From the IMG/VR virus record IMGVR_UViG_3300036781_000821, positions 1 to 64,000 of that record: 64,000 nt of DNA; one strand, written 5' to 3'. This DNA comes from a virus. Both the position numbers and the translations under genes were made by a program. This document shows, piece by piece, positions 18,501-26,477 of this stretch (within the stretch, counting starts at the first letter, position 1; each line of letters starts with the position of its first letter). The notes beneath the pieces are model-generated. The model was not told the origin of the DNA and did no database searches. It worked only from the letters and a program-made list of their open reading frames with translations.

Positions 18501-18621
18501 CCAACGGGGCCTCTTGCCGTATGTAAAGATCCAGTCGAACCTCCGTTTCGTGAAGAGCGAGATCCTCAAGTGGATGGCGGAGCACCAGTTCAAGCCGACT
18601 ACGCGAAACTCAAGAAAGTGA
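15514..18621 (+). CDS. VirD4/HerA-like ATPase fused to nuclease-like domain and HTH
   Basis: The 1035-residue protein has Walker A GTSGSGKS (413-420), Walker B YLYIDEFHNF (about 650) and the long region typical of TraD/VirD4-HerA DNA pumps (DUF87-like, with a LAHQELQQL motif). After a Pro/Glu-rich linker, about residues 850-960 look like a PD-(D/E)XK-type fold: GSIDVALEKG, then ACEVSVTT. The last 60 residues are an excisionase-type HTH (LTAKEVEELLRIDVKTVYSYA). The ATG at 15514 follows the membrane-protein stop by 3 bases. It is likely a DNA translocase for conjugation or defence. The three-part fusion is notable. Confidence 0.8.
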   Translation: MSCESSSSEALTRQFYNWEVRGRGWEVWGQPVELEPPFRPFFGHFLAGMPGTRKDDGRKPTFLSSFFDRLKPMGTAPELIATEEEPAATYLTDEPSILEIQTALPPEMKITKDAASQFLLSLGHVSRPVSFEVIGTGESIVVQMACARPDHRQIREQLQAYFPDAILTERHGHLGALWDETGARESVAVDFGLSKEFMRPLRSYERFDPDPLAGLIGTMAELSKDEVAVFQVLFTPVRHAWPESIIRAVTDAEGNSFFLDDPSMIKLAADKVSSPLFAAVVRVAAQSPRRKRAWRIVQGIGKSLRQFADAASNEFIPLANDDYEDGQHARDVVARASCRSGMLLNCNELLSLVHLPSASARTVKLKREERRTKAAPVLAFGHKLAIGENHHAGKTKHITMSPDQRVRHMHVIGTSGSGKSTLLLNMIAEDIRNGEGLAVLDPHGDLIDQVLGHIPEERIGDVVLVDPSDEAYPIGFNILSAHSELERNLLASDLVSVFRRLSTSFGDQMTTVLANAIMAFLESDEGGTLSDLRRFLVEPGFRAEFLQSVRDPEIVYYWEKEFALLAGKPQGPILTRLDTFLRPKVIRYMVSQKQNRIDFAAIMNSRKILLVKLAQGLIGEENSYLLGTLMVSRINQMAMSRQNMAASERKHFYLYIDEFHNFITPSLAAILAGARKYNLGLILAHQELQQLSTRDGDVASAVISNPYTRVCFRLGDFDARKLEDGFSYFKAKDLQNLAVGEAICRIERAEYDFNLKITPLPAVEPEVAARRREQIIASSRERYATRREDVETLLRAGHSVAEEPSAPASRKTAKIRVPVPLPTEKLATEETLPAVATPGRGGEHHKYLQQLIKRWAEARGYAVTIEKSILDGLGSIDVALEKGNRSVACEVSVTTDPQHEVSNVQKCLAAGFDEVMLISSEKKVLAAARHALVSVLSSAQYRQVRFLTPEELFSFLESSEAKPAAKGASADPDEMLTAKEVEELLRIDVKTVYSYAQRGLLPYVKIQSNLRFVKSEILKWMAEHQFKPTTRNSRK

Positions 18622-18956
18622 TATGGCTCCAGGGCCGAGCCGTGATGGCGGCGATGCCGTCAGAAATAAATCGGGTTTTAGCGCGCCAGCCAGGGCGAAG
18701 AGTGACTTGATAAAGTATTCCTTGAACTTAAGACTTCAGTGATGTAAAGTAAGGGAAACGTCGCCGGTATAAGTCTACCCACAGACTTTCCGGCCGAGCC
18801 AAGCAGTAGATGAAATTGATGGTCGTCAGATTCGTAGACGTGCTGGCGTCCCTTGCAGCGAAAGATAAAGCCCGGTTGGTGTTCCCACAACACCAGATCC
18901 GGGCCTGCACACGCTCCTAGAGAGAGCGCGCGGGATGTTGGCGGAAGGAACTGAGA
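18622..18956. other. Non-coding gap, 335 bp
   Basis: No gene or clear RNA was recognised. The right edge carries GGAAGGAA, the ribosome-binding site of the next gene. AT-richer stretches around 18710-18760 may hold a promoter but do not match consensus well. Confidence 0.35.
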
Positions 18957-19436
18957 ATGTCCACCAACATCGTTCGCGCTCCCGCTGGTACGCACTCCTC
19001 TCGCGAGCCCTCAGATCGTACTCCTGCTTCCCCAGCCCGTCAAGCGGAACCACTTCCAGTACAAGAAAGCGCCAATCCAGAGACGGTTGCAAAGCTGGAG
19101 CTAGCGATGCGAGTGGCCGTGGTGCAAGCAATTCATTCGAACTTCAAAAGCCAGCCCAACCGGCTAGAGATTAAGCTCGCGATTGAATCAGTAGCGAAGC
19201 TCTTCCAGTCGCCGGTCCGCCGGGGCCGGCGGCGCGATCCCTCCGTCACCCGGGCGGTCGAACTGCGATTGCAGAATATGCCTTGGCCACAAGTGTACCG
19301 ATCTATCATTGCCAACTTTGATGAACTCGACGACGGTCCACGGATGCTGGCTACGCTCAAACTGCGCCAGGCAGTTGGGATGCGGATGAAAACCGTGAAC
19401 AGCGTCGATAATTCCCCGTCGAATTTCTTAGCCTAA
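18957..19436 (+). CDS. Hypothetical protein, 159 residues
   Basis: The first 45 residues are Pro/Ser/Ala-rich and probably disordered. The remainder is helical and basic, with an RRGRRRDP stretch near residue 90. No family is recognised; a DNA-binding role is possible. GGAAGGAA precedes the ATG. It is followed by a string of very small genes. Confidence 0.55.
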   Translation: MSTNIVRAPAGTHSSREPSDRTPASPARQAEPLPVQESANPETVAKLELAMRVAVVQAIHSNFKSQPNRLEIKLAIESVAKLFQSPVRRGRRRDPSVTRAVELRLQNMPWPQVYRSIIANFDELDDGPRMLATLKLRQAVGMRMKTVNSVDNSPSNFLA

Positions 19437-19565
19437 GAATTAGGTCACCTTTCATGCGGATTAAAAAAACGCCGCGTTGATATTCGTCTCGACGACTCCG
19501 GCGTATCGCCGTACACTGATCTCGGGCTGCATAGAAGCTAGCAGCCGGGAAGGAGAAGACACAAC

Positions 19566-19640
19566 ATGGACAACCCACTTTCGACATTCATCGAGAAGGC
19601 AATTGAGGTTGGCACGCAGGTCATCAGAAACGGGAACTGA
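19566..19640 (+). CDS. 24-residue small protein
   Basis: GGAAGGAGAAG lies directly upstream of the ATG at 19566. The product (MDNPLSTFIEKAIEVGTQVI and four more residues) is an amphipathic helix by pattern. The strong ribosome-binding site and the terminator 22 bases after its stop suggest an expressed mini-gene. No function is known. Confidence 0.4.
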   Translation: MDNPLSTFIEKAIEVGTQVIRNGN

Positions 19641-19661
19641 TACCAGGCGGCCGGTATGGGC

Positions 19662-19702
19662 GGTGGCGAGGGCCCGTTGGGGGCTCTCGCCACCTTTTCT
19701 TT
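19662..19702 (+). terminator. Rho-independent terminator
   Basis: GGTGGCGAG (19662-19670) pairs with CTCGCCACC (19686-19694). The stem is extended by the G/C-rich middle and followed by TTTTCTTT (19695-19702). It closes the transcription unit that ends with the 24-residue gene. Confidence 0.75.
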
Positions 19703-19713
19703 AGAGGTGAAAC

Positions 19714-19818
19714 ATGGAAAAGCGGAAGCCATATGGTGAACCTTACGTAGTTTGCGATTGCTTGCCGCCGGTGCACGATCTGCAAGAAGGAGTCGTGGTC
19801 CTGGGCAAGGGTAAGTAA
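19714..19818 (+). CDS. 34-residue small protein
   Basis: An ATG at 19714 is preceded by GAGGTGA. The product contains CDC and a short hydrophobic end (GVVVLGKGK). The next gene begins 4 bases after its stop, which favours a real, cotranscribed mini-gene. No family is known. Confidence 0.4.
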   Translation: MEKRKPYGEPYVVCDCLPPVHDLQEGVVVLGKGK

Positions 19819-19822
19819 CGGT

Positions 19823-20044
19823 ATGTTGCTCTGCCCCCGTTGCGAAAACGGAAGAAATCGGGACATAGGTTATTTCTTTTCGACGATTATGCGCACTCCC
19901 GAAACCCAGGCTCTACATTGTTTGAATGCCGCGATCGATCTACCAATCGTGAGGTGTGAGAACTGTGGTTGGACGTTCGAGACTGTTTTGACGCGCGAGG
20001 ATCTGTTCGGAATGACGGTGTCCAAGCGTTTTGGAAAAGGTTAA
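19823..20044 (+). CDS. Small four-Cys zinc-ribbon protein
   Basis: The 73-residue product has CPRC (residues 4-7) and CENC (about 45-48), a likely zinc ribbon, with WTFETVLT following. It starts 4 bases after the 34-residue gene. Such proteins are often nucleic-acid-binding accessories. The function is unknown. Confidence 0.5.
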   Translation: MLLCPRCENGRNRDIGYFFSTIMRTPETQALHCLNAAIDLPIVRCENCGWTFETVLTREDLFGMTVSKRFGKG

Positions 20045-20293
20045 CCGATCCACGGGTTTGACGTACATCGGGGAGCGCAGCCTGGCGGGCGGTTATGATA
20101 CACTGCGGTCGTGCGAGGCGGCTGCCAGATTGGGAAGCGACCGCAAGGTGGATTCTCAAGTTGTGTACTGTCTGGCTTACTGTCCGTTTTCGCCTCCGAA
20201 CAGGGGGTATTTGATAGACAGTATAGATGGTATAGACAGTTTCTTAGAAGTGTAAGCGGCGCAGAATGAGCTAAGTAGCGGATTCAACGGTGA

Positions 20294-20368
<75 letters not shown>

Positions 20369-20403
20369 ACTTTTCAAAGACTTACGAACCCGAGCACAAC
20401 CCC

Positions 20404-20422
20404 GTGCTCGATCTTTGCTCGA
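20404..20422 (+). promoter_or_regulatory. Probable integrase arm-type site, left
   Basis: GTGCTCGATCTTTGCTCGA holds two TGCTCGA units. A 17/19 match lies near the other end at 63852-63870 in the same orientation. Paired repeats near both attachment cores are typical arm-binding sites. This one ends 2 bp from the integrase stop codon. Confidence 0.5.
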
Positions 20423-20423
20423 T

Positions 20424-21509
20424 TCAGTTCACCGACAGGCTTTGCTCAAGCTGATTGAGCGCCACCTGCCTCAATTCGACCGCTGTGCTGGTATACACAT
20501 TCTGGTTAACGTCCAGGCTGTGCCCGAGCTGATCCGCTACCAGCTTCCCGTCCACGCCCAGCGCCTTCATTAAGGATGAGTGTGTCCGACGGAGGACGAG
20601 GAAATTCACCCAGCCCAACCCGACCTTGGACAGCTTGGGATGGATTGAACGCCGAAAGCAGTTGTCCTTGGACAGTGGCGTCATCCGTTCAGACGGAAAG
20701 ACCCATGCCTCTGGACATGTATCAACCGCGATCGCTCGCCACGCTTCGATCTCGCGAAGCAATCCCTCCGGCAATGCCGCCTGCCGAACGGACTGGTTGG
20801 TCTTCGGAGTATCGATCACGTTCCGGTAGGTCCGTTGCCGGATGTCCGCGTAAGCCGCCGTCATCCGACCCCACGTGAGGGCGAAAATCTCGCCCGGCCG
20901 CATTCCGGCCACGACCCCTAATTTGCAGATCAAGCGTTCACGGCCGTCCAATACTTCAAAACAGGTTTGCACCTCCTTTAAGGTCATAACGCGGCGCACG
21001 GGCTTCGCCGCTTCTCTCGGGGTGAACAGCAACATCGCCGGGTTTCGCTGGACACGACCTTCAGCCACGGCCATGTCAAAAATTTGCTTCGCGTCCCAAC
21101 GGAGATGATCCACGGTCGAGTAGGACAAACCCGCGTTGGCCTTTGCGTCCAAAAGATCCTGCAACTCGTCCCGCTTCAAGCTGGACAAGGCCCGATCTCC
21201 AAACGCGCTGACCAAATGCGTGTTCACCCTATACACGTTGTTTTCTCTCGTGCTGCGTTTCCACTTCCGACCGTAAAATTCGTAATACGGCCCGCTCACA
21301 AATTCGCCGAACGTCCAAACCCGGTTTTCGTCGACCTTGGCGTTCGCCTCATCCGCGAACTTATTCACCGCCGCCCGCGCCTGAGTCTTGGTCATCGACT
21401 TCACTGGACCCAAAACTCTGGAACGATGGCTGCCCGTGGAGTCGTAAAACATCCCGACCCACTTGCCCTTCTGCTTCTTCAAACTGCCACGCTGATACTT
21501 TTGACGCAT
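20424..21509 (-). CDS. int: Tyrosine recombinase integrase
   Basis: The 361-residue protein has an N-terminal arm-binding region, a core-binding domain (about 65-160) and a catalytic domain. Catalytic residues visible are R204 (GMRPGEIFAL), K236, R307 (LRRTHSS), H330 (LGHS) and Y339. The usual box II His three residues before R307 is replaced by Leu304, which is unusual though tolerated in some members. It lies directly beside the tRNA-Gly attachment site, as expected for a site-specific integrase, and catalyses insertion and excision of the element. Confidence 0.93.
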   Translation of the reverse strand: MRQKYQRGSLKKQKGKWVGMFYDSTGSHRSRVLGPVKSMTKTQARAAVNKFADEANAKVDENRVWTFGEFVSGPYYEFYGRKWKRSTRENNVYRVNTHLVSAFGDRALSSLKRDELQDLLDAKANAGLSYSTVDHLRWDAKQIFDMAVAEGRVQRNPAMLLFTPREAAKPVRRVMTLKEVQTCFEVLDGRERLICKLGVVAGMRPGEIFALTWGRMTAAYADIRQRTYRNVIDTPKTNQSVRQAALPEGLLREIEAWRAIAVDTCPEAWVFPSERMTPLSKDNCFRRSIHPKLSKVGLGWVNFLVLRRTHSSLMKALGVDGKLVADQLGHSLDVNQNVYTSTAVELRQVALNQLEQSLSVN

Positions 21510-21522
21510 TCGGATTCTCTCC

Positions 21523-21759
21523 TTATGCGTTTCCAGCGCTTCGTCCTAGCGAAGCCATCGTAGCAGCTTTTTCGTTTTGCTCGACCCACGCCAGCAACGA
21601 AGCTCGGCGCACCAATTTCCTGCGTCCAAGGCTTACGCACGGAATCGCCGGACAGCCAGGCACACGCCCAGAAACGGCCTTAGTGATGTGCGCGCGCGAC
21701 ACGCCCAACAGCTTCGCGACGTCTTCGAGTGACAGAAAATCAAACTCTTGGAGTGCCGT
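21523..21759 (-). CDS. Excisionase-like HTH protein, possible ACG start
   Basis: The product reads LSLEDVAKLLGVSRAHITKA then VSLGRRKLVRRASLLAWVE, a MerR/excisionase-type HTH. The start is odd: GGAGGT (plus-strand 21766-21771) lies 6 bases before an ACG codon at 21759, giving 78 residues. The first conventional start is TTG 21708, which cuts off the first HTH helix and has no ribosome-binding site. Either ACG is used or a base was misread. Position next to int suggests a recombination directionality role. Confidence 0.6.
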   Translation of the reverse strand, partial: TALQEFDFLSLEDVAKLLGVSRAHITKAVSGRVPGCPAIPCVSLGRRKLVRRASLLAWVEQNEKAATMASLGRSAGNA

Positions 21760-21771
21760 CTCTCTACCTCC

Positions 21772-22254
21772 TCACACCCACTCATGCAGCTTGCCAAGCA
21801 ATTTCTCCCATACTTCTTTCGCTCGCCAATCCAGCCATCGCAGGTACCCACGCTTGTCTAGTTGCCAACCAATGACCACACATGCAGCCATATACCCTTG
21901 ACCAATGAAGAATGCACCTCCGTGATGAACCCACTCCGCGATGTTTATAGAAAATAACGCGACCGCCGCGCCGCCAATCCAGCCAAGCACCACCAGCGTT
22001 TCATTGCGATGCCTTATGCTGCGCTTCAATTCCCGCGCCAGCTCATCCACACGAAGCGCAACATGATCAATACGCTCCAGCACAGCAGATTGATCGACCG
22101 CGACGCTTTCCCTGCTCTCGCCCGACTCCTGTTTAAGAAAATGCTGGACAGTGCTTGGCGGCTGGCCAATCCTCTCAGCGATCTTTCGGACTGATTCGCC
22201 AGCTTCGCGCAGGTCGAGAATTTGCTGACGGTATCCGTCAAGTTTGTGTGCCAT
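21772..22254 (-). CDS. HTH protein with two membrane segments
   Basis: The 160-residue protein starts with an HTH of recombinase/Hin type (REAGESVRKIAERIGQPPST). A linker with a coiled-coil-like part follows, then two hydrophobic spans (about 95-112 and 118-138) and a basic C-terminus. The ATG at 22254 overlaps the upstream gene's stop (TGATG). A membrane-tethered DNA binder near the coupling protein could belong to the transfer module; this is inferred. Confidence 0.6.
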   Translation of the reverse strand: MAHKLDGYRQQILDLREAGESVRKIAERIGQPPSTVQHFLKQESGESRESVAVDQSAVLERIDHVALRVDELARELKRSIRHRNETLVVLGWIGGAAVALFSINIAEWVHHGGAFFIGQGYMAACVVIGWQLDKRGYLRWLDWRAKEVWEKLLGKLHEWV

Positions 22255-22520
22255 CAGATTGTTTTCGCTTCGATCATGCGATCCAATTTCCAACGATCCA
22301 CGTATACTCGCCGATCTATTCGGTGAAGGCAGCCGTCGAGCTTGCCGTGGAACACCATCTTTTCTACCGCGCTTTTGGTTCGTCCGATGTAAACCGCAGT
22401 CTGCTCCAGCGTCATCAATCTGGGGAAGGGGGTCTTGTCTTGACCCCCGCCCAGACGACGAGCCAGCAGCACCACAACTTGCGTAATCATGTACTGCAAC
22501 TGGTCGTTTTCTAACCGCAT
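22254..22520 (-). CDS. Excisionase-type HTH_17 DNA-binding protein
   Basis: In this 88-residue protein, RLMTLEQTAVYIGRTKSAVE followed by RIDRRVYVDRWKLDRMI matches the HTH_17/MerR-like excisionase layout. The first 30 residues form a hydrophobic helix. It is a second excisionase-like gene in the int-proximal operon; one of the two may be Xis and the other a regulator or relaxosome accessory. Confidence 0.62.
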   Translation of the reverse strand: MRLENDQLQYMITQVVVLLARRLGGGQDKTPFPRLMTLEQTAVYIGRTKSAVEKMVFHGKLDGCLHRIDRRVYVDRWKLDRMIEAKTI

Positions 22521-22526
22521 TCATGG

Positions 22527-22772
22527 CTACCTCAGGAAGCCTAAATTGATCGGCGTTGTCCACGCCTTCCACGCCAGAAATATGACCAAACCCGCAAGCA
22601 GCACTCGCCCTACTCGTGAGTAGATGAATGCCCTTGAAGGCTCGGTTGCGCCCCGAACGATGATTAGGAGAATCATCCTTGCCGCGCCGACGATGGAATA
22701 CACCAGCGCAAGCGCAGCCCCGAGACGCACAAAGACCATCAGCATTTCCCACAGACTCATTTCATGGATCAT
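22527..22772 (-). CDS. Small membrane protein with two TM segments
   Basis: The start at 22772 (MIHEMSLWEML) overlaps the stop of the upstream gene by 4 bp. Two hydrophobic segments (about 12-38 and 55-72) flank a short basic loop. The size and place beside a coupling protein allow a role in transfer, but no family is recognised. Confidence 0.55.
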   Translation of the reverse strand: MIHEMSLWEMLMVFVRLGAALALVYSIVGAARMILLIIVRGATEPSRAFIYSRVGRVLLAGLVIFLAWKAWTTPINLGFLR

Positions 22773-22921
22773 TTGCCTAGCCTCCCGATTCTTTCCCGGT
22801 TGGCTTTCGCGTCTTCTGCTTGCTTTGCTTCCCGAGCAAGCTTTTCCGCTACCGTCTCGTAGTCCGACTTCGGCGGGTCTGAGTACGGCAATCGGGGTTT
22901 GCTCCAATCTTCATTTGCCAT
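22769..22921 (-). CDS. Small charged protein, 50 residues
   Basis: The ATG at 22921 has AGGTG 8 bases upstream. The product is hydrophilic with a helical Ala/Lys/Glu-rich second half. It lies 7 bp after the coupling-protein gene and overlaps the next gene by 4 bp, so it is in the same operon. The function is unknown. Confidence 0.5.
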   Translation of the reverse strand: MANEDWSKPRLPYSDPPKSDYETVAEKLAREAKQAEDAKANRERIGRLGK

Positions 22922-22928
22922 TCGTTTT

Positions 22929-24482
22929 TCACCTGCCTTTCCTTGGTAGATTTGCGATGTATCTGTCGTCACGGCTGAGCCAACGTCGCCACCAACTTGA
23001 CTCTCGTTGGCCCACATTCACGTCGAAGAAAATCCGGTCGATTTGCATTCCATCCGGGTAAACGCACCGCACGATGGCTTCCGCTAAACCGTCTTTGCGA
23101 TTGCCACGCTGCATGCCCGGGAACCATTCCGGTGGAACCTTGCGCTTGCGTTTGCGCGAGTAGCTCACGCTTGCGTCCTGCATTGGCTGATTGAGAATGT
23201 CCTCGTCTGGGAATGGCACCCAATCACGCTTGCGCCCGCTCATCCCCGCTTCCCAGACTTCCTCTTCACCGCAGTCCTGCGATGCCCATTCGTTTGTCTC
23301 GGGGCAGGTGTTGTTCAGGTAGACGCGGTTATTGATCGTTGCAAGCAACGCCTGAACCTGATTAGTGTCCCTGATTTCGCTCTTGAGGTTGTTAATGGAT
23401 TGAGTACTGAGGAAATAGCACGCCCGCGATTCACGGCACATGGCGGTGAAGTTGAAGTCGCTGGTGGAAACGTAATTCTGGCCTTCACCGAGGTACAGCG
23501 TTACGGGCCGTGCGCCCTTTGGCCGACCGAGCAAATACTTTTGCACCGCCAGCTTCCACAAAACGAATGCGACCTTCGCCGATCCACCGTGCGACATCGG
23601 CAGATTAATCAGGATTATCGCGCCATGTTCCAGCAGGTCAGGCGTGATTGCTTCATCGCCGGGCGCGGGTTCGCCAAAGAGTTTATTTAACGGATACTCA
23701 CCCAAGCCCGCCCACACCGTTGTTGCTGAGATGATGCAATTGCCTTTGACGCGCGGTTCCAGGTTGCGAAGTTCCTCAATCAGGAACAAAACGGCGCGGC
23801 GCACATCGCCCACTTCCTCGTCCTTGCATTTGGCAAGTGCGTTTTGACAATGCTCCTGACAATTGATCTCGCGCGGCTTGGGATTCTTTTCGTCGTCATA
23901 TTCTTGAACCCGTGGCCGAGATTCATCGACCGTCTGGATCATTCGCAGGCATCGCTCGGCAGAGATACCATCATTAGCCGCGAGGTCAACCGTCATCACT
24001 GCGTGGTTAATGCGGTCAGACATCTGGTTGAAGAAGCGATTCTCCCCGCCAGCATCCGTCATCCGTCCGCGCTCGGAAACCTCGCCGGTTTCTTTGAGAA
24101 AATCGACGGCTACTCTGACGACCCCTTGCCTGCCCTTCGTGCCAGTGGCGAGCCAGCTCAATATCGGGAACATCGTCTTGCCATCCGCGTTGACGACGAT
24201 GACATCCTGCTCGCGTCCGCGATCACGCGCCCACCCAGTGATTTGCTCAGAGGTAAGCGGCTTTGGGCAGGCGCCGAGCATCGCGAATCCGGCATCAAAC
24301 ATGCCCTTGATCCACGTTTGCTCAGCAAACAGGGTCTTGCCCGCGCCTATGCCGCCAGTGAATGCGACGTTCTCGAAACATTGCCAGACTTCCGGCCCAT
24401 ACTTCTGCGCGGAGTCAAAATGAAAAAGGATGTGATCGTCTGCAGCGAACGGCAGATGATGATCGTGGACATTGACGAGCAT
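22929..24482 (-). CDS. VirD4/TraG-like coupling protein ATPase
   Basis: The 517-residue protein has Walker A GGIGAGKT (43-50) and a Walker B-like strand TLYLGEGQNYV that lacks the usual DE pair, then LSTQSINNL (sensor region). The C-terminal half resembles the TraM-recognition part of type IV coupling proteins. No N-terminal membrane anchor is visible; the small membrane proteins downstream might supply it. With the MobF relaxase (60142-62892) it forms a DNA-transfer pair, and the two are close neighbours when the element is circular. A Zot-like or packaging role is a less likely alternative. Confidence 0.72.
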   Translation of the reverse strand: MLVNVHDHHLPFAADDHILFHFDSAQKYGPEVWQCFENVAFTGGIGAGKTLFAEQTWIKGMFDAGFAMLGACPKPLTSEQITGWARDRGREQDVIVVNADGKTMFPILSWLATGTKGRQGVVRVAVDFLKETGEVSERGRMTDAGGENRFFNQMSDRINHAVMTVDLAANDGISAERCLRMIQTVDESRPRVQEYDDEKNPKPREINCQEHCQNALAKCKDEEVGDVRRAVLFLIEELRNLEPRVKGNCIISATTVWAGLGEYPLNKLFGEPAPGDEAITPDLLEHGAIILINLPMSHGGSAKVAFVLWKLAVQKYLLGRPKGARPVTLYLGEGQNYVSTSDFNFTAMCRESRACYFLSTQSINNLKSEIRDTNQVQALLATINNRVYLNNTCPETNEWASQDCGEEEVWEAGMSGRKRDWVPFPDEDILNQPMQDASVSYSRKRKRKVPPEWFPGMQRGNRKDGLAEAIVRCVYPDGMQIDRIFFDVNVGQRESSWWRRWLSRDDRYIANLPRKGR

Positions 24483-24935
24483 AGGCGCGAGAATCTCCTG
24501 TTTGAAATTGCTTCAAACCGGGTGAAGTATTCTCGCGACCTACCGTTAGGAGGGTTGCGATACTAGCGCAGCCAGCTCCTGCCAGCCATAGCAGGAACCG
24601 GAGAAGCTCCGAACAGCCTATGAAGCTTCGCGCATCTACCGATCTTGGATCTTGGGTATTCCCTCGACCCGAGGGGCTAATACGGCTTGCATCCCTGTAT
24701 AGAATGCTGCCCCTCTGGTAGAGAGAAATATCATATTTTCCGCAGCTACGCAATGGCTTGCCCTGAATGGATACTCTAGGAAGAATCAGGAAACCTTTCC
24801 CCTGCTGATCCCTGATTGTGCGCCGCCGTCCTCGCGGGTAAACCCTTCCCTCTGGCTCGCTGCGCTCGGGGTTGACTCCGCTCCGGGTGCGGCTAACCCG
24901 GATGGGGACGCAGGGGAAAAGAAAAATGGGAAGGG
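24483..24935. other. Non-coding gap, 453 bp
   Basis: It separates the structural operon end from the transfer operon. G/C-rich short palindromes occur at about 24830-24900 and could terminate the late transcript. No gene is supported. The gap should contain the promoter for the leftward transfer/int operon. Confidence 0.4.
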
Positions 24936-26477
24936 TTAAGGGGCTTCTGCTGCGTACTGCTTGCGGAGCATTGCCTTGCGAATCGCCTCGCGATCCTGAA
25001 AGCTTTGGCGGTTCTGCGCCATGACATCGATGACGTTCTGCAATTTGGTCTCTTGTGCACCAGCCGCAGCTTTCCGAACGAGGCTCGAAACAACTTGCCC
25101 AGCGCCGCCGGCCACGATACCGGCTCCGGGACCCGCCGCCATTCCTGTAGTCGCGCCAGCAACGTAAGGAACTAATCGGCTGCCAAACACCTTCAGCAAC
25201 TTGGTCCCAGTGCCTGTTTTGGCGGCATCTTCGAGAGCGGCGATTTCCTCATCGGTATACCCTCGCATCAACGAATCGTTGTTTAGCAGCGACCTTGCGC
25301 CTGACTTGATGGTTGTGTCTGGATTGTCCGACAGCGCAGCCCGCGCCTGAATGCGCTCAACATCTCGCATCTTCATTGCCTGAGACCATTGCGCGCGAGC
25401 GTCTTTTAGCGACTCATACCCTTCTTTGCCTCCCACTACTTCCGTTTCAGGGACGTTATCCAGCATGTTTCTGAGCTTGGCCTTGGCATCGAGCAGATCC
25501 CGACCTTGCTTGGATATACCTTTTAGACCATACTCAGCATCCGCTAAACTACTGAGCCGCTCGTCAAGTATCTGGGCGTCCTTAAGGGTGAACGGCTGAT
25601 CTCGTATGCCAGCGAACTCCGCAGCAAACTGTTTTACTGGATCGCTCTTGGCGGCGATTATCTCCGTGGGTGTTTTGGGTGTCGGGCCAGCTATTTCATC
25701 AAGCACCTTGTTTGGAAACGTCGGAGAGTATACATACTTGCCGTAATCGTAACTTTCCCCAGCCCCCGCTTTCATCGCCTTGGAAGCGGGCCCAGCTTCA
25801 GTTTTCGCGTCCAGCATCGTAGAAACCTTGTTCGCCAGGTCTGCGCCAGGCGACGTAGGCGCCGTGCCTCTATTCAGTTCGGCGGCTTCAGGGATCATGA
25901 GCGGGAGTACGGCTTTGCCCACAGTGTTACCGACACCGAAAGATGCTGGATTCGTTTCCTTGGCGACAGCCGACTTCTCGCGTTCGTTAGCCGCTTTCAA
26001 TCGCTCGAAATTCAGTTCGCCCTTTGCCTCTCCCTCCGGGTCGAGAACGTGTGCGGTTCCAGCCATCGCATAAAACGGAAGGTTTGCCGCATCTAACGCC
26101 AGATCCACGCCGCTCGTGCCAACGCCATGCGCCAGGCCCTCTGTGGTCTTAACCGGGTCTTTGCCCATCCCAATCACTGTGTTGATAAGGTTTTCGCCGA
26201 GGCCGCCTACCGTGTTGTCTATGGCGTCGACGACCTTGTTGCCGGCATCGACCGGGTGCTTTATTGCATCGCCGACGACATCCGCGACCTTTGAAGCACC
26301 GCGCGCAAGCGGATTGGATGCCGAAGCCTGCGAAACATACTGAGCGCGTTCTTCGGGCGTGAGATCACGCGTCTGCATGATCTTTTCGAGATCGTCGATG
26401 CTGGACGGCGCTGAAGCATCAAACTTGTCGAATGGGTTTGAGCTTGGCTGTTGATCGAATTTATCGAATGGGTTCAT
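24936..26477 (-). CDS. Internal virion (ejection) protein
   Basis: The 513-residue protein opens with two NPFDKFD repeats, a common start in podovirus internal proteins. A Gly/Ala-rich region (KVADVVGDAI, then a hydrophobic stretch) follows, with long helices after it and a hydrophobic Gly/Ala segment near 440-475. Proteins of this kind are packed in the capsid and ejected with the DNA. It is the last gene of the late operon and overlaps its upstream neighbour by 4 bp. Confidence 0.62.
   Translation of the reverse strand: MNPFDKFDQQPSSNPFDKFDASAPSSIDDLEKIMQTRDLTPEERAQYVSQASASNPLARGASKVADVVGDAIKHPVDAGNKVVDAIDNTVGGLGENLINTVIGMGKDPVKTTEGLAHGVGTSGVDLALDAANLPFYAMAGTAHVLDPEGEAKGELNFERLKAANEREKSAVAKETNPASFGVGNTVGKAVLPLMIPEAAELNRGTAPTSPGADLANKVSTMLDAKTEAGPASKAMKAGAGESYDYGKYVYSPTFPNKVLDEIAGPTPKTPTEIIAAKSDPVKQFAAEFAGIRDQPFTLKDAQILDERLSSLADAEYGLKGISKQGRDLLDAKAKLRNMLDNVPETEVVGGKEGYESLKDARAQWSQAMKMRDVERIQARAALSDNPDTTIKSGARSLLNNDSLMRGYTDEEIAALEDAAKTGTGTKLLKVFGSRLVPYVAGATTGMAAGPGAGIVAGGAGQVVSSLVRKAAAGAQETKLQNVIDVMAQNRQSFQDREAIRKAMLRKQYAAEAP

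Noticed and set aside
22527-22907. Longer version (126 residues) of the small membrane gene
   Set aside because: The extra N-terminus overlaps the upstream gene and looks non-coding; the ATG at 22772 gives the 4-bp overlap expected in this operon.
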